Shown: in pieces, positions 47,136-57,046 of the stretch
Position numbering within the stretch: the first letter of the stretch is position 1
How the letters are laid out: every line of letters starts with the position of its first letter
Source of the DNA: Artemisia argyi
Lineage: Eukaryota; Streptophyta; Magnoliopsida; Asterales; Asteraceae
Direction: 5' to 3'
DNA: 64,000 bases
Assembly: GCA_030686995.1 (NCBI GenBank)
Contig: CM060686.1
Span: 73,173,757-73,237,756, forward strand
Made by a program: the position numbers and the translations under genes
The notes under the pieces: generated by a model
Database searches by the model: none
What the model saw: only the letters and a program-made list of their open reading frames with translations
What the model was told of the DNA's origin: nothing

Positions 47136-47266
47136 CACTCACACACAAAAGGCTTTTCTTTCTTATCTGTATAAATGTTTATCAAAAATCCCAAAAATAT
47201 CCATCTTTACCCTCCTACCTTTTTGATTCTTCATCCCTTTACCCTCCTACCTTTCTTATCTGTATA
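46928..47266 (+). other. Remnant interior of element D with PBS
   Basis: TGGCGCCGCTGCCGGGGA at 46933-46950 follows the LTR by five bases, identical to the F site. Then come an A run of about 30 and a short duplication of TACCCTCCTACCTTT. The interior stops abruptly at about 47266, where LTR sequence resumes at a TTTTTTCTTTG microhomology. Confidence 0.8.
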
Positions 47267-48526
47267 AATTTTTTCTTTGTGGGCTTATTGGATAAGCTTT
47301 CTGAGGCCTGCAAACAAGCCCTCCAGGCCTGCTTATTTCAGTGGGTTCTTGGGTTTGCTTATTTCAAGTTAAGAGCTTATCCCTTCTACTTTTCTCTTTT
47401 CTTTGGCTTCTTAAAAGCTCTTTCCAATTGCCCTTAGCTTACTTCATTCTTGAGTTCAACAGCCTAGCTTATTGACAGTCCTCTTTTTTAGTTTCAAACT
47501 CTCTTTAGCTTATTTGTGGATCTATGTGAGCCATAAGCTCATACAGGGCTTATCTTAGCTTTTCAACAAGTTTATCTTTTCAAAAGTCCCATAATTTTAA
47601 GTGTTTAGTAGTTTTGTAACAAGAAAAATCCAAAAATAAATGTTTGCAAAAAATTCTGCCAAGAGTGGGGATTGAACCCCTGACCTCTTGGTTTGACTGG
47701 TAAACACCAAACCAAAGCCGTGCACCATCTGCCCTATATGCTTGTTAGTGTTGTTTGTTTACCTTTTTATTTTTATACTAGTCTTGTTCATTTTTAGCTT
47801 ATTTTGCTTATTAGCTTAATTTTCCAGCTTATTTATAAGCATTTCCAACTTTTTATATTTTTCTTAGCTTATTAATAGTACAAAGTATTTTTAGAAAAAG
47901 TTATATAATTATTACTCTTTATTTAGTATTTTTTAATAAATCAAAATAGTTTAATTAGTTAATAAATAATTTTCTTTTTTCTAAAATTTTCTGTTATCAT
48001 TAGGATCGTAAAAATATAATTTTCATGTCCGTAGGGTTTGCGTAGCATAAAATTCACGTTTTATTTTGCGCACTCGCGTTATATTTAAATAACTTTTACA
48101 TTTTTAAATTTAGGCTACGTTAGTAAAAGTAGTTTGTAAAATAAAGAAAAAACCAAAAATATAAAAAAAAAAAAATGATAGCTTCTATTTAAGCCCTTTT
48201 GGCTTATTTCTCTGCTTATTTATAAGCAAACTCTAATTTTACATTTTTAGATTACGTTTTAGGATAATTGGGTTTCGCGTTATTGTTAATATAGTTTGAT
48301 TAGATCGTTCTCATTCGCATTTCCTTAGTGTAATCATTCAAATCACTCAAACCCCTTTTCTGTCTAAATTCACCCAATCACAAACCCGTTTTAATTACCA
48401 TCACACCTCGTCGGGACATAACGACCCGGGGAAACCCTATACTTCCACGGAGTATTGAGCCTAAGGAGTTTGACTATATTGACCACATCCGTGGTTGACT
48501 TTAGTTGACTGCTTTTGCCTCAATCA
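47267..48526 (+). repeat. 3' LTR of element D, 5'-truncated
   Basis: It corresponds to 44634-46927 of the 5' LTR without the TRIM. It carries the second tRNA-like segment (47657-47740), the uninterrupted TRIM target and the shared LTR end GCCTCAATCA. Confidence 0.88.
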
Positions 48527-49346
48527 GCCGCCTGGCGCGCTGCCCACGCGTTGACGCGTGGGTGATGTGCCAGCCTCGGTAACCTATAAATACCCCCTTG
48601 CCTCTTGTATTCCTCACCCCTTGCCATTATTCTTTCTCTCTATATTCTTTCTCTCTAATCCTCTAATTCCATCTCTTGTGTTCTTAGTTAAACACACTAA
48701 CATCTTTGAAAGAACACATCTCCTTGCAATGGAAGAATCACAAGAACCTAATCCACTCTTGTGATTGTGTCGAGGGTCTTCTTATTTATACCCTTCCTAC
48801 TAGAATCGAGTCACTAGGTAAGGTTAGGGCTAGGTTCAAAGAAACTTTATTTTATCATTTATTTTGGTTGTAAGGGAAGTCTTATGTCTTGGTGACCAAG
48901 CCTAGATCATTGGGGATCTAGTTGGGGTTTGATACTTCTGGGTGGAAGTTTTGGTTGAGGTCTTTGTGACCAAAGTGTAAGTCGAGTCACGAGGTTCTTT
49001 TGGGTGGTTTATGAGGGCCGAATACCGTGGGAGTAACTCCTTCTTTGTGAGCATCGATATTGGTGAATATCGGTGGAGTGAATTGTATAGGTTTGTAGTC
49101 CACCGAAAGGATTATACTAGTAGAATAGTATCGTGTCGTGGATTCGCAATTGGACGTACGGATGGTATAAACCCCCCATCCCGAACCAGTATATATCGTT
49201 GTGTTCTTTAATCGCTTTATATACTCTTGGTTGTAATTGTGTTTGTAGTTGCTCTTACATAGACCACTTGGTTGTCTTCGTGGCTTAAAGTTTTTAACAT
49301 CTAAAAAGCCGAAGAAACCGTATTCACCCCCCTCTACGGTTCTACA
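48527..49346 (+). repeat. 3' LTR of element B, right half
   Basis: It has a GC-rich block, then TATAAATA at 48585-48592, transcribed sequence, and the end TTCACCCCCCTCTACGGTTC then TACA, which resembles the A and E LTR ends. A 170-codon minus-strand frame starting in the flank overlaps it and is not supported. Confidence 0.75.
48531..48592 (+). promoter_or_regulatory. LTR promoter of element B: GC-rich hairpin plus TATA box
   Basis: CCTGGCGCGCTG leads into the hairpin CCCACGCG TTGA CGCGTGGG (48543-48562), then GTGCCAG and TATAAATA at 48585-48592. The layout of palindrome then TATA box is the same as in elements A and E, but the sequence is different. Confidence 0.65.
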
Positions 49347-50487
49347 ACATAAATGAAAACTAAATGATCTTATGTTTTTACGTAAATTGATAAGGTCAAA
49401 GAAAATGAGGAGGGAGAACAGAGTATTACATTTTGACGAAGATGAGGTTGCGATGGGTTTTACTTCGGGGAAAAAAATTGGGGAGGACTCATCGATCAAA
49501 AAGAAGATAGGTCAGAGGAGCGTCACAAAAGCTATAGAATTGAAGAGGAAACTGGGTGGAGGGTCTTGGAGAAAACAAAAAGGGGGCTCAGATGTGTCCA
49601 AGGAGTATTATGATGTTATGAACGAACACAACAGGGGTTTTTTCTTGTCACAAAATCTATAGAAGTGACGAGGAAACTGGGTAGAGGGTCTTGGAGAAAA
49701 CAAAAAGGGGTCTCGAATGTGTCCAAAGAGTATTATGATGTTGAGAACGAACGCAATGGGGTTTTTAGTTTTTGGTTGTGGTAACGAGGAAGAAGTGGTT
49801 AGTAATAAATGTAAGGTAAATAATTGAAGCATCATGGGTTTTAGCAGAAAAAGAGAATGAGGGGGTGCAGAGGTTTAAGGAAAACGATATTGGAGGAGGC
49901 CCATCATACACAATAGAGTTGGTATGGGTTTCTAATTTTCGTTTATAGTCATTTTGTTATAAAGATTATATTTATAAATGTAAGGGTATGGGGGATTGCG
50001 GGAAAAAGGTGGATAAGATTGATTATTAGGGATGAACATTTGGACGTGATCAGACTTCAAGGAAAAAAAAAGCAGTGTGGTTAACGATGTTTGGATTGAG
50101 GATAAGGGGGAAGGGGGTAATGGTTTTGGTTATTCTTAATTTTAGTCGGGAATTAGGGGTGGGGGGTATCATTTTAATTTAGGGTTCGAGAGTCTTTTCA
50201 TACAAAGAGAGAATACATGACGATATATTTATCGGTTCACTAATACAAATCTTTAGAATTACTTTGGCCATAAGTTTATCGAATGTTTATCAATCATGGT
50301 TTCAATGTTTATGAATAAATGTTCATCAATCATTGTTTAAATGTTCATTAGGCATTGTTCGTCATATCTTGATGCTTCATCATATATTGATATTCGTCAT
50401 ATCTTAATGGTCTTCCTATTTGGATGTTTATAAATCCGGGCCTGAATGTTCATGAATCAGGGTCTTAATATTCATCATATATTGATA
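49347..50487. other. Intergenic DNA right of element B
   Basis: No gene could be supported. A 125-bp tandem duplication (49520-49644 and 49645-49769) carries AGGAAACTGGGT and GTCTTGGAGAAAACAAAAAG in each copy. It leaves two short open frames that I take as chance. The rest is AT-rich and shows repeated TTCATCATATATTGAT words near 50380-50480. Confidence 0.6.
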
Positions 50488-50737
50488 GGGATGAGCACGG
50501 TAGTGGTCCCATACCGAATTAGTGGTCCATATTTTTTTCCGAACATAAATTAGTGGTATCGGTACCGGGAAATCGGGTTTCCCCTTTTTTTTGGAATTTC
50601 CCGATTTGGTACCGGTCCCATATCGAATTAGTGGTCCTAATTTGTTTTCACCTTATTTCGTAGTCCCAGTACCGCACTGAATATCGGGAATCGATACGAT
50701 TCCGGTTTGGTTTTGAGATTCGGGTAATGCTCATCCC
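50488..50737. mobile_element. MITE candidate, about 250 bp
   Basis: It has terminal inverted repeats GGGATGAGCA and TGCTCATCCC. Inside, CCCATACCGAATTAGTGGTC and CCCATATCGAATTAGTGGTC are direct repeats, and ACCGG and CCGG words abound. It resembles non-autonomous hAT-type elements I know from plants. The 8-bp duplication is not clean. Confidence 0.5.
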
Positions 50738-50795
50738 CATATATTTATGTTCATCGACTTTATCCCAAAGATTCATTAAACTTAGCATTTACGTT

Positions 50796-50797
<2 letters not shown>

Positions 50798-50857
<60 letters not shown>
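50798..50857. repeat. (ATT)n microsatellite
   Basis: About 20 perfect ATT units. Confidence 0.95.
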
Positions 50858-50859
<2 letters not shown>

Positions 50860-51239
50860 TACTTATACTATCTTAAAAATGAGTAGCACCTGGCCGAGCT
50901 CAAGAAGAGATCTAAAAAGTAAATCTTGAAATAAGCCAAGCTCGAACTTCTATAAGTTAATAGAGGCGAGTGCTTGACCAATCTCAAGCTCGGTCAATAG
51001 TGCTTACTGAGGTAATGAGACAAGACAACTAACGAGCTATTCACGATCGACTCTTAAACTACAATCGAATCGACTTAAACAAGTCGAGCTCGATCTACTC
51101 GAGTAATATTCAAAGTCGAGATGAAGCTTCAATATACTCAACTCGTAACGCTCGCGAGACTTATTGGTCAGGATAAATTACATTTCCCCTTTCATATAGA
51201 TCTGATTACTTGATTATCATTCAAATATAAGGCATTATG

Positions 51240-51500
51240 CATATGAATTGAGTTGAGTCAAGCTTAATGTTACGATTGTTTACCGAGTACGAGCTTGAAA
51301 TATCAAATTGGCCGACCTTGATAGTCGATTCAAGTTCGAGCTTTGCGTTACTCCGCTCATTTACGCCCCACCACACTACATACTTCTTAGACATAATGTG
51401 GTGGAGTGTAAATGAGTCAAGTAACACCAAGCTCGAACTCGACTCGACTATAAAAAAATAGGCTTGAATCTCGACTTGAGCTCGATCGAGCTTTAAATTC
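51240..51500. mobile_element. Foldback element candidate
   Basis: The central arms at 51347-51380 and 51397-51426 pair well (CTCATTTACGCCCCACCACA against TGTGGTGGAGTGTAAATGAG). Weaker pairing extends outward through TTCAAGTTCGAGCTT and AAGCTCGAACTC. The wider 50880-51540 region is rich in AGCTCGA words typical of decayed plant MITEs. Confidence 0.5.
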
Positions 51501-51564
51501 TAAGAACGACCTCAAATCATCATTAAAAACTCGAACCAATTTCACATTTTAATCGCGTGAGACA

Positions 51565-51760
51565 TAATGCTAATGGCTTGTAACTCAGTTGGTAATGAGT
51601 AGAGCATCTTTACATCTAACAAACACAAAGTCAATGGTTCAATCCTCGACGCCCTATAGCCATGACCGCTGAGCGAGTCATGTAAGCCCCCACATTCCGA
51701 CAAGGCAGCCGATTGTGGGCCTGTTTGAGTTATGAGTTATTAACCTTTTACAACTAACTT
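51565..51760 (+). mobile_element. tRNA-derived SINE candidate
   Basis: An A-box-like TGTAACTCAGTTGG is at 51579-51592 and a perfect B-box GGTTCAATCC at 51636-51645, a spacing usable by RNA polymerase III. About 110 bases of non-tRNA sequence follow (with GTGGGCCTGTTTGAG near the end) before AT-rich DNA. A cloverleaf does not fold well, so a tRNA gene is unlikely. Confidence 0.45.
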
Positions 51761-52017
51761 AGACATAATTTTAGAAAATGTGGTAAGTGTATAAAAGATT
51801 GAACACGGGAGACTTGTTTTGTATACTATAATTTTCTGTAACTCACCAAAATTGGGGGGAATATTAACCCACCATTTATTTTAGCAAAATTAGAACTGCT
51901 ATTTGAGGTTATATTACTTTTGGCGCTACGGAAATTGAAAGCTCCACGTTCTTCATACACCTTTAAGGTTAGTTTTTATTGATTTAATTTTGGTGAAGAA
52001 GTCGGTTATTGAAGCTA
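51761..52017. other. Intergenic stretch without identifiable feature
   Basis: AT-rich unique-looking sequence. I see nothing in it. Confidence 0.5.
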
Positions 52018-52256
52018 GGGGCCGTTTAGTTGGTGAAAATTTTTTCTGTTTTTCTTTTTCTAAATTCCTAGAGAATGAAAAAAGTGAGAAGAGTAAAATG
52101 GACTTTTCAATTCCTTAGTTAAAATTTAGAGAATGACCATTTCACATTTTTTGAAAATTGTTGGAAAAAGTTTAACTAAACAGATTTTCAGTTTTTCTCT
52201 TTTCATATGAAAAATTTCCTGTAAAAAGAGGAATTTTCACCAACTAACCGGCCCCC
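52018..52256. mobile_element. MITE with about 25-bp terminal inverted repeats
   Basis: The left end GGGGCCGTTTAGTTGGTGAA and the inverted right end TTCACCAACTAACCGGCCCC match with one gap and few changes, and pairing continues into AAATTTT. It has no coding capacity. The target duplication is unclear. Confidence 0.6.
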
Positions 52257-52857
52257 AGGGTTTCGGTTTGTCTTCAATTCGAAGGTAATTTTTTATTTTT
52301 TATTTTATTATTATTTTTTTTTTCGAGTTTAAATTGGCAGTATAACTTACATACTGCTATGTCATTTTTAGTAAGCTATGTCATTTTTTTATGATGAAGT
52401 TCTTACTATGTGCTTTGAAATGTGGTCATGTGTGTGATTCTGATTACCAACATAGTTAACAAAGTATTCTTTTTATAACTTTGTGCTTGGTTGTGGTTAA
52501 ATCCTTACAAGATGCTTTAATGTTTTAATTATATAAACAAATTGGTCAATTGGTAAAATTGATTCCGGTTGAGAATGATGATTACTTTCATCAAACCAAT
52601 TGTTTTGTTAATTGTTGAGGCTTCCGGTCAACCTAATTTGTTGATTTGTCAAATCTTTTAGATGAAGTGTTGCTAATTAAACTTTGTTTAGTGAATTAGT
52701 GATATTGCCCAAGTGATTTATTGCCTTTTAAGAGTTCTTGATATTTCCTCAACCACAAAAATAGAACATGTTATGTTATATTATTGTGCGCATTGCTAAG
52801 GCTTGAGATATGAAAGTTCTTTCTTTCTTGGTTCACGTTATTACGAGTAGAAAAACC
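52257..52857. other. Intergenic stretch without identifiable feature
   Basis: AT-rich, with short T runs near 52290-52325 and a few CAATTGGTAAAATTG-like words near 52545. No gene or repeat could be supported. Confidence 0.5.
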
Positions 52858-53075
52858 ATGGCTATGTTTGGCAAAATTAGCAGTGAGCAGTAGCTGTGAG
52901 CAGTAGCCACAGCTCACTGCTCACCGCTCACAGCTTAATAAAGAAGCATTGGAAAAATGAGTTTTCCTAAAAAAATAGAAAAGCTCACAGCTCTCATGCC
53001 AAACGAACACTAAAAATAAAAAAGCTCATTGTTCACCGCTCATCGCCCCAAAAAGCTCCAAAAAAACATAGCCAT
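52858..53075. mobile_element. MITE candidate, 218 bp
   Basis: The ends ATGGCTATGTTT and AAACATAGCCAT are inverted. The interior holds repeated GTGAGCAGTAGC and CTCACTGCTCACCGCTCAC words that pair with each other. The superfamily is not clear. Confidence 0.5.
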
Positions 53076-53300
53076 TATCTACAACACTTATGATAGGGTA
53101 TAATGGTTGAAAAAAAGCCACCTAAGAATAATATTGAGAAACTAGCTTGGAACTGATATGTCCATTCAGAGACATATGCAACCAATGTCATTATCTGATG
53201 TCGATACCACATAATTATTATTGACTTTGTACATTTTCTCGGCATGTAATCTTCATTACTGTAAAGAGCCAGGGATACCATCATCATCTAGCTACAAGAC

Positions 53301-53505
53301 AAACGTCGCCCGTGTGGATATGCTGCTAAAACTGTTATATCGGACTGAAATTAACTGAGGAAGGAGATTTTTTGCAGTGTCCAAATGAGAGGGTAACATT
53401 GTTTTGCCAGAATATGTAACTGTCATTTTAAGTCTTGGTAAAATTAGAAGTAATTTGCAGACTGGGAGGAGTTGTCATTTTTTCAAGTGGATTGACCCTG
53501 AGCCA
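53301..53505 (+). pseudogene. Relic of a GRF-type zinc-finger coding segment
   Basis: Three fragments in shifting frames fit the GRF zinc-finger pattern in order. They are RRPCGYAAKTVISD (53304-53345), then TEIN-stop-GRRFF/CPN (53344-53388) and CHFFKWIDPE (53473-53502). GRF fingers follow CXCG, then NPGRXFXXCP, then CXFFXWXD. There are frame breaks and stops between them, so it is not functional. It could be a host gene fragment or come from an unidentified element. Bases 53506-53937 show no further recognisable exon. Confidence 0.55.
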
Positions 53506-53937
53506 CACCACCCGTTGTCTTATTCATCTTTAAATTAGCTTCAATGGCAATAGAACAACAAAGTTACATAAGTTCAAGAAACGTAATGAACTGAAAAGGT
53601 CAGACTGCAATTTAATGTTGCAGCAATGGAGCCTTTGAACCAGCCCATCCTGTACCAAACACACACAATGTAGGCAATTTTTATTTGACTTTATACTTAA
53701 CAAAACAAAGAAAAGTTGAACACAACCATTTTTGTTGTGCAAAATTGCAGGCTAACCATTTTTAGTCCTAAAGATATACGAGTAATATATTTAACAATTT
53801 ACCTTGATTTTACCTTGCAGTGGAAACCATGAACGTGATTTTCCTAATATCGAATCTTTCTATGACTCTCGGTCCTGATTCAGGTTGAGAGTGTGGTGTA
53901 CCTTCAGACAACTGAGCTATCATATGGTAAGAAAGTG

Positions 53938-53996
<59 letters not shown>
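53938..53996. repeat. (TTA)n microsatellite at the E insertion edge
   Basis: About 19 TTA units run directly into the LTR start TGTTAATAC. The poly-Leu frame across it is an artefact. Confidence 0.9.
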
Positions 53997-53997
<1 letters not shown>

Positions 53998-55086
53998 GTT
54001 AATACAAATATCGCCTAAAAACGTTATTTATATTTTACGATCTTCGCTAAGTTTTGTTAACGACAAAACGTAAACTTTAGTTTTAAGCAAAACATATTCT
54101 TAGTTTTTAAGACTTGCATAAACAAGACTTTTGCTACATTTTACATTTCATAAAACATAACACAAGTTTATTTCTTAAATTAGAAATAGTCACATCACAT
54201 TTATGGCAAGTTTTGTCATTATGTATTTATGGCAAGTTATGTGTTTGACTTGCTTTCATGTTGCTTGCAAGTATCATGTTTGACTTACTTTAAGTATCAT
54301 GTTTGACTTACTTTAAGAGTAATTGCAAAAACCAACTGCAGACCCGGCGGTACCCTGGGGGTACACGGGCGGAACCCATTTGAGGGTTCCGCCTGATCCG
54401 CCGAGCACACAGTTTGTTGTGCTATAAATACCAAGCCATAACTTGATTTTTGGCCAACCTCTTGAGATCATTTTTACACACACACTCATCTTTCTTTCTA
54501 ACATCTTAACATTGTAAATGTGAAGTTTCCTTTTGTAGCAAAGAAGCTCACAAGGTCGTCTAAAGTTACAAGTTTCCAACACAACGTTGCAAGACTTGGT
54601 AGCTTAGTATTGTGTAAACTCGTGTTGTTTACGCGTCATTTGTTTGTGTATATTCTGAAGTGAGTGGTTAGTATTTTAGTCTTCAAAATACAAAGAGTGT
54701 TGGGAGTTGTTGTACCCTAGTAAAAGAACTAAACGGAAGTGGTTGTGCCCTTGTAAAAGAACTCGACATTTAGCTTTGTGTCGGTAAAAGTATAAGCGAC
54801 GTGTAAGGTTTTCTCCGCCGGTGAAAGGAGCTTGTTGACTAGTGAAAGAAACTCTCGAGTTGGATACTCGGGGCGTGGACGTAGGGCAAGGAAAAAGAGT
54901 CCTTGTAGCCGAACCACGATAAATACTCGTGTTGTGGTTTGATTGTTTCTTTCCTTTACTTGCATGTTATATATATTGTGTTTGTGCATATATCTTTGAT
55001 CAAACGGAAAGTTTCAAAGGTAACTAAACAAGTTAAAAAGATTTTAAAACGCTAAAACTATTCAACCCCCCTTCTAGTTTTCCACA
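53997..55086 (+). repeat. 5' LTR of element E
   Basis: 1,090 bp from TGTTAATACAAATATCGCC to CTTCTAGTTTTCCACA. It has one copy of the unit that is duplicated in A's LTR, and a conserved short hairpin of CCACGAT against CTCGTGTTGTGG near 54915. Confidence 0.92.
54336..54430 (+). promoter_or_regulatory. LTR promoter of element E: GC-rich palindrome plus TATA box
   Basis: CTGCAG at 54336 opens a block with GGCGGTACCC, GGCGGAACCC, GGGTTCCGCC and GATCCGCC, ending about 18 bases before TATAAATA (54423-54430) and ACCAAGCC. It matches 6528-6616 in element A. Confidence 0.75.
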
Positions 55087-55088
55087 AT

Positions 55089-55101
55089 TGGCATCAAGAG
55101 C
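55089..55101 (+). other. Primer binding site of element E
   Basis: TGGCATCAAGAGC follows the LTR by two bases. It resembles the initiator-Met type TGGTATCAGAGC with one change and one extra base, so it is slightly degenerate. Confidence 0.65.
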
Positions 55102-55153
55102 TACGTTACTCAAGCTTTTAAAATATATTGTGTTTTAAAACTTGAAACGATCC

Positions 55154-57028
55154 ATGGATTTTGAAAATTACAAAGAAGGGCAATCTATGCAAAGACCACC
55201 ACTCTTTGAAGCAAATGGTTTTATATATTGGAAAAACCGTTTTGAAACATACGTGAAATCTAAAGATATAGATTTATGGTATATAATTGTTGATGGTGAT
55301 AATATAGTTACTAACATTAAAGATGATGATCAAAAGAAATTGATAGGTAAAAATAATGAAGCTAAAATGATGCTTTACAACGCTTTGCCTAAGAAAGAAT
55401 ATGAAAGAGTCTTTTTGTGTAAAACCGCCAAAGATATTTGGCAATCTTTAATTGTCACTCATCAAGGAAACTCATAAGTTAAAGATAACAAAATTGATCT
55501 TCTTGTTCAACAATATGAACAATTTGTTATTTCCGAAGATGAGATTATTGATAATGTTTTTGCTAGGTTTAACACTATTATTACTTCACTTAAAGCACTT
55601 GATGAATCTTTTTGTAGTAAGAACTTTGTCAGGAAATTTCTTAGAGCACTCCATCCGAAGTGGAGAGCAAAAGTGACGGCAATTGAAGAATCCAAAGATC
55701 TTTCAAGCATGTCACTTGATGAGCTAATTGGAAACCTCAAAGTTCATGAAATGGTGATGAAAAAAGATTCGGAACTAGTTAGAGGCAAGAAAGAAAAAGT
55801 TAAGTCCATTGCCTTGAAAGCTAGAGTCCAATCAAGTGATGATGAAGAATCTACTTCGGATAGTGATGATGAGGAATATGCTATGGCCGTGAGAGACTGC
55901 AAGAAGTTCTTTCGTAGGCGAGGGAAGTTTGTAAGACAACCTAAAGATGACAAGAAAACCTTCCGGAAAGATCGTGATGATCGAAAAGGAAAAGTTGAAC
56001 GAAAATGTTATAGGTGTGGAGACACAAGTCATCTTGTAGGAGAATGTCCAAAACCACCCAAGAGCAAGCCTCAACAAGCTTTTGTGGGTGGTGCTTGGAG
56101 TGACTATGAAGGAGATGATGATGAGCCAAAGAACGATGATATTGCTCTCATGGCTCACAACTCAAATGAGGTACTCTCCGACTCATCTTACTCCTCTATT
56201 GATGATGACACTTTACAAAATGAATATAACAAACTTTGTGAGCTAAGCTTAAAAATCATAAACAAAAATAAATTTTTGAAAACTAAAAAGGAGTTTTTGG
56301 AAAATGAAGTTTATGAGTTAAAAGAAAAAGCTAAGAGATTAGAAAGGAGTAAAGGTATTGACACCTCATGCAAATCATGTGAGGAACTTAAACTTGAAGT
56401 TGAGAAACTTAAAATAACTCAAAATGATCTAATCAAACAAACCACAAAGTTCAAAAAGTTCGATAAGAGCATTTCATGTGCGGATGAAATTATGAAACTC
56501 CAAAAGTCACCTTTTGATAAAACAGGTCTAGGTTTCAGGAAAGTAGAAATCATTAAGGGTCAAACGAAACAAGAAACGAACACACATGAAACAAACAAAA
56601 CTGCTACAGAAGCCCGCGGACCAGACGGAACCCAAAATAGGGTTCCGCCCGTTGGCCCCGATGGTTCTGCCAGATCTGCTGCAGCAGTAACTCCATCCAC
56701 ATCGGATCGTTCTAAATTTGTTAAAGTTACATATAAAAATGGAACCAAACCTGCCTTTAAAACTGGAGTAGGACTTAGTAAAAATGAATTTAGAGCTAAG
56801 ACTACTCAACCAAGACCTAAGACTCCAATTCCCAAACGCCCCTTTCCAAAGAGCAACTTCAATGCTCGACCAAACTACCAACATGTTTGGAACCAAAACA
56901 CTCCTGGACATTACCAAACCTCAAATTACATGCCATGTAACCCTTATGCTCTATTTTCATATTTGGGACAAATTAATGGTATGCTTAACCAAAATGGACC
57001 CATGAGAAATTGGGGACCAAATGTTTGA
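55154..57028 (+). pseudogene. gag of element E, one nonsense codon
   Basis: The ATG at 55154 is chosen over an upstream in-frame TTG by homology with B. The frame of 624 codons is open except for TAA at 55475-55477, where B has CAA, a single C-to-T change. The N-terminal 220 residues are the copia capsid-like domain. A zinc knuckle [14 protein letters not shown] begins at residue 285. FVGGAWSD, an acidic patch and a long Lys/Glu-rich coiled-coil-like stretch follow. Residues 487-510 are encoded by the GC-rich palindrome module. The Asn/Gln/Arg-rich end stops at TGA 57026-57028, in the same frame as pol. Confidence 0.85.
56613..56684 (+). repeat. GC-rich palindromic module inside the E gag frame
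   Basis: CGCGGACCAGACGGAACCC faces GGGTTCCGCCCG across an AT loop, then GATGGTTCTGCCAG and CTGCTGCAG. It is the same module type as in the LTR and in the extra-ORF leaders, but here it is translated in frame into a Gly/Pro/Asp/Arg/Ala-rich segment. Confidence 0.75.
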
Positions 57029-57046
57029 GTGTTTTTCATAAAATAG

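Larger units (their letters stand above)
26264..48526 (+). mobile_element. Element D: plus-strand relative of F, interior deleted
   Basis: It begins TGATGAGTGTGTAAATACTC, homologous to the F LTR start, and ends CTTTTGCCTCAATCA. The flanking five bases, ACCAC and GCCGC, differ by two transitions, so the duplication is imperfect or lost. Its 5' LTR is about 3.75 kb after removing element C and the TRIM. A PBS follows, then about 320 bp of interior, then a 3' LTR lacking its first 2.4 kb. It lies in inverted orientation to F. Confidence 0.8.
7550..49346 (+). mobile_element. Element B: Sirevirus hosting elements F and D (5' LTR outside)
   Basis: The pieces in order are leader 7550-7614, gag 7615-8965, [F], gag 19752-20560, pol 20579-22056, an extra ORF, PPTs and a 3' LTR in two halves, 24377-26263 and 48527-49346. 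Gag joins cleanly across F when one copy of the CTCAC duplication is removed. The LTR halves give about 2.7 kb from TGTTGAGGC to CGGTTCTACA. RT and RNase H are missing. No PBS follows the LTR at 7549 and B's LTR differs from it, so the LTR at 6119-7549 belongs to A, and B's own 5' LTR lies beyond A. Confidence 0.75.

Noticed and set aside
48987..49499. 170-codon minus-strand frame
   Set aside because: It spans the end of the B LTR and the flank, has no homologue in related LTRs and no gene signals.
51579..51645. Functional tRNA gene
   Set aside because: A- and B-boxes are present but acceptor and anticodon stems do not pair.
53885..54073. Poly-leucine frame
   Set aside because: Produced by the TTA microsatellite.
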